NCBI RefSeq assembly: GCF_000264905.1
Contig: NW_006763140.1
Coordinates: 1,312,702-1,376,701 of the forward strand
Origin: Stereum hirsutum FP-91666 SS1
Taxonomy: Eukaryota; Basidiomycota; Agaricomycetes; Russulales; Stereaceae
Reading direction: 5' to 3'
Length of the DNA stretch: 64,000 nucleotides
The notes under the pieces are model-generated. The model saw nothing but the letters and a program-made list of their open reading frames with translations. It ran no database searches and was not told the DNA's origin. Positions 11,469 to 19,917 of the stretch are shown here, one piece after another. The translations under genes were made by a program, and so were the position numbers. Every line of letters starts with the position of its first letter. Position 1 is the first letter of the stretch.

Positions 11469-12296
11469 AGAGTTGACGTCGTGCTTTGGGTGCAAGAGGG
11501 TGAGTTGGTATGACGTGGTGGGGGGTTTATGTGGTTGAAGTATTGGGTCCCCTTTCTGTGATGCTTCTTGTTTCTTTTGCGATTAAGGCTACGGTTCATT
11601 TATTGGACAAGTTCACGCGACTGACCGGGGTTTTGCTTCGCTTTTTTGTCCTTCGCTCGCTGTCGCTGCCGTCTTATACTTGCCCCTACATTTCTTCCAT
11701 TGCATACCGTCCTCTCATCATCTTATTAATATATCTCTTACCTTTGACAAAACTGTAGAATACCACACATATGCATCCTGCACGCTTTGTACACCACCTC
11801 ATCTCACTACCTTTTCTTTGACCTTCCAATTCCATACGCCTATACTGGACACCGTGACCCAACCCAGCTGGTTCTATGTATGCCCGAGACCCAAAACGAT
11901 GATATTGAAATGCTTGTACAGACTCAACAAGGGGAAAATAATGCGGTAACGACCGGGAAGGATAGGGATAGGGGAGGGGAAAGGATGATAATCGCTGTAT
12001 TTAAATACGCGCAGTTATTCTGCATCATTAGAAACACATTGAAGATATAGACAGACGGGGAACGATATAGACGATATTGAACAAAAAGAGGAAATTGCAG
12101 CCAGGGACGAACGCTGAACCGAGAACAGAGCTTGAAAGGGTGGAACCATGCCGAGCCACCGATGAACAAGAAAATGATGATTTTGATGGTTTGAGGAGAT
12201 GCATGAGAAGAGATGAGGGATGTGACACAGGGGATGTTGGTTTGGGTTTGCGAATAGACGCCACAGACTGAGTCCAGGGGAAGTACATGGCTCTGC
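11469..12296. other. Convergent intergenic region
   Basis: This is the 3' region shared by the + gene ending at 11468 and the - gene ending at 12297. It probably consists of 3' untranslated sequence and polyadenylation signals. No other feature was seen. Confidence 0.5.
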
Positions 12297-13300
12297 CTAA
12301 GGCTCGGGCTCGTGGAGGTGCCTACGCGTAGGAAGTCGGCTGAGCACTGCGAATGCAGCTGTAGAGTAAGGTGAAAAGACGCACTCGCTGAGAACCTTGT
12401 TCATCTTGAACATGTCAATCTTGTCGACGTTGAACATCGCACGGAACTTTTCGTCACACACGATTTCCTTTTTGTTTGCGGGGTTTTGCATGTCGTTCGC
12501 CTTGATGTAAACCCAGAGTTGTTTGACGACTTGCGGCCTTGCCATCTTGTCAACTTGCAGGACCGCTTGCAATGGCCCACTACATAAAGATAATAAGGCG
12601 TGAGCTGTGAAATGATGTAGAGACAGGGTTATCGACATACCTAAGGAGATACTCCTGTGGTCGTAAAGAGATGTGTATGTCAATTGATTGTAGCCAGCGA
12701 ACGGCAGGATGGTCGTACCTTCTTAAATCCTCCACCTCTCTTCTTCTTTGGCTCCCCATTCTCGCCTTCATCGCCAGAGTTGACAGTCTCCGCACTCTTG
12801 ACCTTGCGACCACGCTTCGCGCCATTCGCCCCACCACGTCCTCGTCCTCGCCCACGCGTAGAACCGGAAGACGCGCCGGAACGCGATGCTCGCCCTCGTC
12901 CATTCAACTCATTCGAAAGCTGCCTCGCGTACTCCTCATCGTCAATCTCAGCCTTACTCGCCTTCGTCTTCTTCTTCGGCCTCTCTACCTCCTCTTCCTC
13001 CTCCTGACCGTCCAGTCCTCCTTCCTCATACTCCTCGTCCCGCTTGCGTTTGTCACCTACATCGTCGTCTACCTCGTCTTCATCGCCGCCGCCAGCTTCA
13101 CCGACTTCTTCGGAGACTCGGCGAAAGACGTCGCCGATGAATTCGTCGACCTCGTGTTTGCGCTCGCGGATGAACGCGGACGGCGCGGTGCCGTCCTCGA
13201 GGAGCTGTTTGCGGACGCGTTTGGCACTGATGGTGCTCAGGTCAGTGCCCGGTGCGGTGAGGATGGCACGGATTTTGGGCTCGAGGTCTTGTATATCCAT
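12297..13300 (-). CDS. DEK_C-SWIB/MDM2 domain protein (UAF30/TRI1 type)
   Basis: Four exons (13300-12719, 12654-12641, 12579-12385, 12321-12297) give 271 residues. Residues 1-65 are a DEK_C-type domain (KIRAILTAPGTDLSTISAKR). The middle is acidic and then RGRGRG- and Lys-rich, with likely nuclear localisation signals. The C-terminus is a complete SWIB domain: EYLLSGPLQAVLQVDKMARP, then VVKQLWVYIKANDMQNPANK, FNVDKIDMFKMNKVLSEHL. The second exon is only 14 nt and is needed to join KK to EYLLS in frame. Yeast homologues are Tri1 and the rDNA upstream activating factor subunit Uaf30, so a role in chromatin or rRNA gene transcription is likely. The order DEK_C, linker, SWIB is classical for fungi. 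Confidence 0.95.
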
Positions 13301-14263
13301 TGTCGCGTCCTTCTCGGTTTCAGGAGGGAGTTGTGGCGTGAAACAAGATTGTCAGATGGTTTTAGCCTTTGTTATGATAAGGTTGGCTGAGTCTCAACCA
13401 AGAGGCCGCAGTGTATTGATTCGAAAGAGAGACAAGCGGTACAGATAACGAAGAGCTGAGGTATGTGGACAGGAGCGTGAAGAAAACAAGAGGCTGAGGA
13501 AGGACGACTGGAGGGTGACCGTGAACGGAGAAGTGCAAAGTCGCGTCAAGAAATAAGCGCGGAACCTTCGGCTCGGCCTTCCAAAAACAGTGTCTGTTTG
13601 TTCGCGAACTCCTTTTGTGAGACTATTTTCGATTCTTTTTCTTAGGCTGGATCGCTGAAGGCTGATCTTTAAATTAAATAAGCAACTGGGTCAAAGGGAG
13701 GCGAAAAGTTCAATTCGGACGGGGTTCATGCTTTTATATTGGAACACCACTCAGGCTGGGTCTGTGTCTCCGACTCGTAGAACTAAAATCATGATTATTG
13801 ACACAAAGAATAAAAAGCCGTGCATCGCTCTGTCGAGCGTGTACGAGCACCAATATCAATACATATTGATACAGGCCAGATAGACTCAAACCTAACAGTG
13901 CAGGCCAGGTTGAAGGTGTTTAAAACTAACGCGGGCGGCAAACACGGAAAGCCAGGAATGAAAATAATCGAAAAAAAGTACGTCCTCCTGAGTGCACACC
14001 TTCAAGTTCAACTCGTCGTTCTCACCACACATCATCACATCCCTTCATCAGTACTGACCCTCCTTCCGCTACCGCCAGTGGTCCTACGATTCGCATACGA
14101 CTCTCTCATCCTCCATATTTCTTCGTGCAGTCAGCCTTCAAAAAAGGCTGAAATTTCAGAAGTCTGTCAGTTCAAGCATCCTTTGTGAGAATTATTGACA
14201 GTGTACATCACCTTTTTCTTTCGAGATTTAAACCCCCAACGAGGACGACATCGCTTGGACAAA
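13301..14263. other. Intergenic, nothing recognised
   Basis: The first 200 bases are the promoter of the SWIB gene. The rest carries no supported gene, and the open frame at 13820-14188 has no recognisable content. Confidence 0.45.
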
Positions 14264-14420
14264 AGAGAGCGTGAAATCCGCGAGAATCTAAACTCGGAGA
14301 TTGGAGCGAAACTCGATTGAGTTTCGCTCCACGGGCACGAGCGCTCACCACTGAGTTTGGAGTCTCAACCGTTCCAGTCTCGGCTTTTGAGTTTCGATTT
14401 TGGGCGATTTCACGCTCTCT
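14264..14420. repeat. Nested inverted repeats (MITE-like hairpin)
   Basis: Outer arms of 15 bp (14264-14278 agagagcgtgaaatc and 14406-14420) are exact reverse complements. Inside lies a tighter 13-bp perfect palindrome, 14302-14314 and 14319-14331, with the 4-base loop gatt (core ggagcgaaactc). No coding capacity. This resembles a small non-autonomous inverted-repeat element or a decayed one; no target-site duplication was identified. Confidence 0.6.
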
Positions 14421-14447
14421 AATGGTCAAAATCCTGAGGTACCATCG

Positions 14448-14825
14448 TCATGCGGACAAAAATGGGCCCAAAATCGTGCGACAAAAAGGGCAAAATTTGG
14501 GGATTTCGGATGGGACCTCCTCCGGCATATGCAGGGGTCCTGGTGAGTCGTATACATACCCGGCCTGGACCTTGATAGCGAAATTGAACACCGGAGGGTG
14601 ACTGTCCTCCTGAACAGCGCTGTTGTCTACCAATCGTTGTTCTCCACAGTCTTCATACACCAAATCAACATGATGCTGTATTCTAAAAACAGTGTCACAA
14701 CTAGAGGAAGGAAGACAACTAGGACAACGTGCGATATCTACTGTACTCGTACGCTTTCCGGAACCAAAGAAGCGAGGGCCACAGCGCCTACCGGAAACAA
14801 CAGCTCGATAACAAAAAGACATCAA
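14448..14825 (-). CDS. Possible small hypothetical protein ending in a CPxC motif
   Basis: A 125-codon frame with protein-like composition. It contains CPSC near residue 35 and KFCPFCRTI near the C-terminus, so a zinc site is conceivable. No family was recognised and it abuts the hairpin element. It could be a chance frame or one exon of a larger gene. Confidence 0.25.
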   Translation of the reverse strand: MMSFCYRAVVSGRRCGPRFFGSGKRTSTVDIARCPSCLPSSSCDTVFRIQHHVDLVYEDCGEQRLVDNSAVQEDSHPPVFNFAIKVQAGYVYDSPGPLHMPEEVPSEIPKFCPFCRTILGPFLSA

Positions 14826-15278
14826 ATAATCTTTGTAGCCCTCGTTCGAGGAAGAAAGGAAAGAAGATCAATTCCTCCAGCAACACCACCTCGAGGCTTC
14901 GAGGCTACGTCATGCTGAACAGGCCCGTATCAGAGTAACTGTCCCAGAAGCCGCGATGTGTTCACAATAGTTACAGGAGATTGTTGAAGAAGAGTATACA
15001 AGTAAGCGGAACAGACATAGTACTATACCAGCGACAGCTGATGGGCCCACTGGCAAACTACGGCTTAAATAACAGGGCCAGCTGTTAGAGTAAATAAGTA
15101 TGGTCAGTGCCACAGCATGTGGAGCTTCTTTAGTTCTGTCAGGACTCACAATGAGACACCGTTGGTAAAGCAGAGTCCGAGAGGAATCCGGGAAAGCGGG
15201 CGTGGGAACACTCCCACGCTGACGATATTGATCGTGTTGATCTGCCTGATGGGGCAGAACAATAAACTGACACACGTG

Positions 15279-15286
15279 TATATAAG
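15279..15286 (+). promoter_or_regulatory. TATA box upstream of 15391 gene
   Basis: The sequence tatataag lies about 105 bases before the ATG at 15391, directly after a CACGTG E-box-like hexamer at about 15273. Spacing suits a fungal TATA promoter. Confidence 0.45.
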
Positions 15287-15390
15287 GTCTCGTTTCAGTT
15301 GCGACGCTGTCCCTATCCTTTCGTTCTTCCCCTCACACTATAACACCTCTCTCAAGCGTAACGCCTCCGCTCAACACCATCTCTCACCCC

Positions 15391-15759
15391 ATGCCAGCAG
15401 ATTCCGCAGATCAATCCTTCGAGTCGGCGTTGGAGGGAGAAAGCGAAGTCGAGGCTTGGCTTCAGAGCCTTCCCAACAACTGGAAGCCAATCACGTTAGT
15501 GCTAACGGCTACTACAGATCAGATTGTAAAGGCTCTACAGAATTTCAGCGCATGCGTCAAATTCCTGTTCACTCCTTTCGGTCCTGAGCAGCTTCAAGTC
15601 CATGTCGATGTTCCACCCACCGTACTCTACGATGCTTTGTTTGATAAGGATGGCACTCAGAGGAAATTCAGAGAAGACATCATCGAAATGCATAAGAAGG
15701 TCCCCCTAGCCCGTCTTTTGCTTCTCTCCTGTACTGGTACGTGGCCCAGTCACCGCTGA
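15391..15759 (+). CDS. Hypothetical protein of 122 residues
   Basis: The frame follows a TATA box and has coding-like composition: an acidic N-terminus, then about 80 residues with predicted helices and strands (KALQNFSACVKFLF; RKFREDIIEMHKKVP). No family was recognised. The segment from KALQNF onward is faintly like the DEK_C layout seen at 67-375 and 16493-17113 (short helix, LxTP-type turn, two helices), but this is not secure. A possible intron near 15737-15772 could extend the protein past the stop. Confidence 0.4.
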   Translation: MPADSADQSFESALEGESEVEAWLQSLPNNWKPITLVLTATTDQIVKALQNFSACVKFLFTPFGPEQLQVHVDVPPTVLYDALFDKDGTQRKFREDIIEMHKKVPLARLLLLSCTGTWPSHR

Positions 15760-16020
15760 TTTCATTTTACAGTCACGGGACTTACGCTTCCTTGTCTATA
15801 TAAACCAGGCACCCGGAAGCTTCGAACCTCACATAACATTTCCCTTTGTTTCCCCGAGTATATACAACATACGCCACAGTCATACTCGGCAGGGGCACCA
15901 GGCACACGACGAGATGCGCCACAGTGGGCAACATCGACACTTATCAGAGAATTTAACTGCTCATTTCTGTCACCAGTTTGGGAAGACTGAGATATTGTTT
16001 AACAATTTTTTCGTTGTTGC

Positions 16021-16126
16021 GCCCGAAGAGTACCCACCGTTCGAGGATCCTCCCCTCCCTCGCTGCGCTCGGGGGGTCCCCCAAGCCGGATCCTCTCAGG
16101 TGGGCACACTAAAGACTCGTTCGGGC
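16021..16126. repeat. Nested palindrome block
   Basis: Three pairs of reverse-complement arms sit one inside another: gcccgaa (16021-16027) with ttcgggc (16120-16126), cccacc (16033-16038) with ggtggg (16099-16104), and gaggatcc (16043-16050) with ggatcctc (16088-16095). The loop is very rich in C and G. It is the left part of a compound element that runs on to 16313. Confidence 0.7.
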
Positions 16127-16162
16127 ATTTTTTTATGTTCGGCCTCGCTAACGCTCGGGGGG

Positions 16163-16248
16163 AACCTAACCCTAACTGAACCTAACTGAACCTAACTAAC
16201 CTAACCAGAACCTAACCAGAACCTAACCAGAACCTAACCAACCTAACC
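16163..16248. repeat. Interstitial telomere-like CCTAAC array
   Basis: About 86 bases built from variants of aacctaac, including one exact ccctaa (fungal telomere unit TTAGGG on the other strand) and several aacctaaccag units. It sits inside the chromosome, between two palindromic blocks. Confidence 0.8.
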
Positions 16249-16313
16249 GGTGGATCGCACGCTCGAGCTAGGTCTCCGCTGACGCGGAACCTAGCTCGAG
16301 CGCGCGATCCACC
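16249..16313. repeat. Long perfect-type hairpin next to the CCTAAC array
   Basis: Arms 16249-16273 and 16289-16313 (25 bases each) are reverse complements with one mismatch (24/25). The 15-base loop itself pairs 5 more bases (tccgc with gcgga). The stem contains a ctcgag core. The hairpin starts where the telomere-like array ends. Confidence 0.8.
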
Positions 16314-16492
16314 GAGATTTAATGCGAGAATAAACGAAAAAAGAATGTTTCTCTTGGGCGGGATAAGTCCTCGACAAGCAGACGCAGATGTGCCCAAAAC
16401 GGAAGGTGGCGTAAGTTGTCCGTGCCTGGCGAGTGTGGGTATGGCGTATTTTGTCAACCCTCTGTTTCCCCTGACCCCAACTACCTGTACCC

Positions 16493-17113
16493 ATGAACGC
16501 CAATTTCCCAATCCCCTCCGAGCCTAACCACTACCCGCAAGACGATGATGGCAGCCTGTCATGGTCTAGGTACTCACCCTCTGAGGAAGAGCACGAGCAT
16601 ATCAGAGTCAGATCGGGCACGTCGTCTCCGATCTCTCCTGAACCTTTTCAACATGGACCAACAACCTTCCCTGCCCGCACTTTCACCAGCGACGACTTCC
16701 TAACACTGACGGATCCCCTCCCTTCAAGCATTCTCCCAAAGATTCGATCGATCCTCTCGAGATCTGATATCGATTTCTCAAACGTCTATGAGGAAGACGT
16801 CTTCCGGCTGCTGGAGTCCGACTACGCTGTATGGGGCCAATGGCTCGACGACAACAAACTTCTCGTTTCTGGTCTGATGAACCAAGTATATCTCGAGGAG
16901 GCCCGGAAACACCAGGCCGTGAGGGAGATTTTGGAGAGCGCACTTGCGAGTGTTTCGTTGGCGAACGGGGCAGCGATCACTCTAGATGACAAAATCGATA
17001 CGCTCGCGTCTCAGATGACGCATATCCAGATGGCGAAGGAGGAGGGGGAAGATGGGACCATGACCATCATGGACACACTCGCGTCGGCTCTTTCCGGCAT
17101 TGCGCTGGCGTGA
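16493..17113 (+). CDS. Small DEK_C-like domain protein
   Basis: Intronless frame of 206 residues. The first 75 residues are Ser/Pro/acidic and probably disordered. Residues about 75-140 (SSILPKIRSILSRSDIDFS, then EEDVFRLLESDYAVWGQWLD) match the DEK_C layout of the proteins at 67-375 and 12297-13300. The C-terminus MDTLASALSGIALA echoes MEELLSALAGAQLA of the first protein, so the two small genes look like members of one family and not chance matches. There is no SWIB domain. Nuclear or chromatin function is only inferred. The ATG follows a C/T-rich leader and begins about 180 bases after the palindrome/telomere-like element. Confidence 0.65.
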   Translation: MNANFPIPSEPNHYPQDDDGSLSWSRYSPSEEEHEHIRVRSGTSSPISPEPFQHGPTTFPARTFTSDDFLTLTDPLPSSILPKIRSILSRSDIDFSNVYEEDVFRLLESDYAVWGQWLDDNKLLVSGLMNQVYLEEARKHQAVREILESALASVSLANGAAITLDDKIDTLASQMTHIQMAKEEGEDGTMTIMDTLASALSGIALA

Positions 17114-17969
17114 TCGTTCCTTTTTGCGTGCTCGAGTGGGTCATGAGTACAGGTGAGTGATATACGGTCTGGTACCTTTCGAACGTGAGCACCAGTACTT
17201 ATGGTGCACAAGACGATGTGGCCCAAACTCTGACTTGCTCACATCCTTCTATCGAGCACGCCAAGCCGCTCGATTCCAAGCTCACTGCGTGCGCAAAATT
17301 TGTTGCATTATTGTATCATCCTGGTTCCGGGGCGATATGGGCCGTCGTCCACTTTTTTGCCACAGGGCCTCGGACGACCTGTGCATGGCACGGCGAGCTC
17401 CCGAGTCCGTTCACGTGTAGACTGTCCACATCGAACCACTCCTTTGTGAGACTACAGCAGAGCAGCACTCCGCCTTGTCGATCTCAAACTGCGACCAGAA
17501 AGAGCGTTCCAGGCCCCTTCTAAACGTCATTTCCTCCGTCTGTATAGTCGGATACGCCCACATAGCCTGACACGTTCACATCTCCAAATCATGCACCCCG
17601 GACCTGTTGTGTGTTCGCATCTTACACGGTTTGTAAGGCCCTTAGCTCACGGGCAATATTACAACCCCATTGCTTTGCTGCGAGTCAACCTACTCCATAC
17701 CTTAACCGTTCGTCTTGCTATGTTTCTTTGCACTCGCATCGTAATGGAGGATGTTCATCAGGCTCCTCGTGTAGACTAGAAGTCTCGTGCGCTCGATGTC
17801 ATCCCGTCCTACTGATCTTGTACAACAAGCAGTGCATTTGGTACAGCCTTCCACATAAGCATTCGAGGGAAGCTGCGCCCGTGGGCCTCTTTAAATTGTA
17901 CAGAAAGCAACACTCTCAAGACGTGTAGCGTCTTCTAGGTTAGACCCACCGCGTTTCTCTACATTTTTC
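17114..17969. other. Stretch without a supported gene
   Basis: Open frames at 17157-17523 and 17591-17928 show no domain. Nothing else was seen. Confidence 0.45.
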
Positions 17970-19008
17970 ATGCCCCTCTCCTACTGGCAGTTGTAGAACG
18001 CGAGTTAACGCCTCGTGCTTATGGTCTACCTATATGGCATGCAGAGCCTAATGGCGATGGCAGAGAAGTCCACATTGGAGATGTCGGATATATCTCGTAC
18101 GTTCTTTCTATGATCGTTGTATATGCGTTCGTGGTGTATCCTAAATGGACCTTGCCCTAGTGATGGAAGGTTTGAGCGAGTATTCAACGTCCTCTTCGAG
18201 GACTCCAGGGATCCGTCACTGAGTCGCAGTCTCTCCCGTCTGAACTCGCCTTCCCCCGGGTCTGGTGGGCCATCTGAATATTTCCACCCCGGGGAGAGCA
18301 TACTCTTCGAGCCCAATCCCGATGGCGTACCGAGTGGACATCAGCCACTAGAGATCTCCACGTCAGCAGTTCGCATTCACGCACATCTGGATGGGCCAAT
18401 AGCATCGCACAACACGCTAATCAAGAGGTCAAAGGCAGGCGCAGAGCTTCAGCCTCCCAATATGTACGTGGATCTCACCCTACAACTCACTACTCACCAA
18501 GTCTGATCTCTGCTGGTTCATGAAGTCCTCTCGGATTGGGAGGTAAATTTGAGTTCAGTTCCAGCCGAGATTCCGGGGCAGCGCTGTTCATGCAAACGCC
18601 TGGGGAGGATCGGTGGGCTCAGCCCGTGTCGCGCTTCACAGACTACGCCCGACCACTCTGGGGGACCTGGACGGAGGGAGTTCATGTCCTCGCTGGGATA
18701 TCATTCGCAGTTTTTGCGATGACTTACTGCTCGTCTACGGCCATGCAAAGACGTCTGCATGGAACGCAATTGCCTTCCAGCAGGAGTCTCGGTCCGGATC
18801 TGTCTCCTTTAGTCTATCTGTCCCCGCCATCGGCCCCATGGACATCGAATACGCTGAGCAAGTCACGTCCGATATCGTCTATGACAAGAATCACGGGCCC
18901 CAGTTTCATCTTCCTAGAGTCGAGCACCACGATAGCACGACTTGCTTGGGATGGGAGCAAGGGATCGTGAGGGGGAGAGTATTGATGGGAGGATGTAAAC
19001 GTGTGTGA
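17970..19008 (+). pseudogene. Decayed member of a large Agaricomycete-specific family
   Basis: Exons read VVERELTPRAYGLPIWHAEP, then GREVHIGDVGYIS, intron (about 18100-18161), GRFERVFNVLFED, HPGESILFEPNPDGVPSGHQ, intron (18463-18520), GGKFEFSSSRDSGAALF, DYARPLWGTWTEG, then DDLLLVYGHAKTSAWNAIAF and VSFSLSVPAIGP. This order (helical N-terminus, GDVG.I, F..LFN, FEFSSS..GA, LxxVxGxxKTxxW) is that of an uncharacterised protein family present in many copies in mushroom genomes, often as C-termini near NTPase modules. The part before about 18690 and the part after it are in different frames with no usable intron between them. The ATG at 17970 is also out of frame with what follows. So it is very probably broken by one or two indels, although a missed microexon is not excluded. 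Confidence 0.7.
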
Positions 19009-19287
19009 GGATAAGAGTTGGGGGTTCCGTGCGCTGAGTGGCGCAGACCAGAAGAATAGAAGAGTGGGTGAAACGTTGTAAGTCCTACGAATCAACGGGT
19101 GAGAGGTTTTGATCTGCGATGCGTGTGCCTTCTTCTTGTTCTGTTTATTTGTAGGATCGGTCGTGGTGCTCACTTGGTGTCCTTGTTATCCCCTGTTGAC
19201 GTATACGGACGGTTACAGAAGAAGAATAAACTCATTCCTTCCCTCTTTCACTGTCATCGTCATCGCTTGCGGCTCGCAGCTCTTTCT

Positions 19288-19664
19288 CTAACGGATACTT
19301 CCTCGAGTGTTGACGGCTTGTTGCGTTCCGCTGACGAAGCCTATACATCGTACATCGATGTCCATACCGTCACGGTTTCGCTGTACCCTACGAACGGCGA
19401 TAACGTAGTTACGTGTATTGAAGTCATCGCACCAAGCGTTCTTTCCAAACTCGATAGTGACGTTAAACGGCGACACTTTCTCGTGTAGACCTTGAATCAA
19501 ATTTAAAAGAAGGTTACGTATGTAATGTTTCTCCTGCATGAGGATTTGACAGTGTCTTCTGACCTAAGGTGTATTCTATCGCGGAAGAAGTCGTCCTTGC
19601 CATTCTTGAGGAGTACATCTCGGAAAGACATGATGTGCTCCACATAACTTGGATACGTCTTCAT
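19288..19664 (-). CDS. Possible small two-exon gene, unknown
   Basis: The ATG at 19664 opens MKTYPSYVEHIMSFRDVLL with a good GT donor (gtcaga) about 75 bases on. The downstream frame (19539-19288) reads FNVTIEFGKNAWCDDFNTRN and is protein-like. I could not find a junction that joins both parts in one frame, so it may be chance, a broken gene or one with a missed exon. Confidence 0.25.
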
Positions 19665-19917
19665 TGCTGCGAGCCTTCTATGCGATATAAAACCGCTCCC
19701 GAGAAAACAGCCATATCTTGTGTATGATAGGCCTAAGAAACACCCATTCGGTTTTCTTCACCCAACTGCAGCCTATGACAACCGGTAATCATGAATTACG
19801 GAGGATAGATGATTCTCATGCAACTATATGACATGGCACAAACAAGGAACAATATACTACTACGATGCCATAATGGAAGAAAGTCGTACTCATCGAAGCA
19901 GCCAGATCACAGAGGAC

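Noticed and set aside
12671..13390. Long + strand frame (239 codons)
   Set aside because: It is the antisense shadow of the DEK_C-SWIB gene, whose - strand product has clear domains and good splice sites.
16163..16248. True chromosome end or subtelomere
   Set aside because: The array is short, degenerate and flanked on both sides by genes, so it is interstitial.
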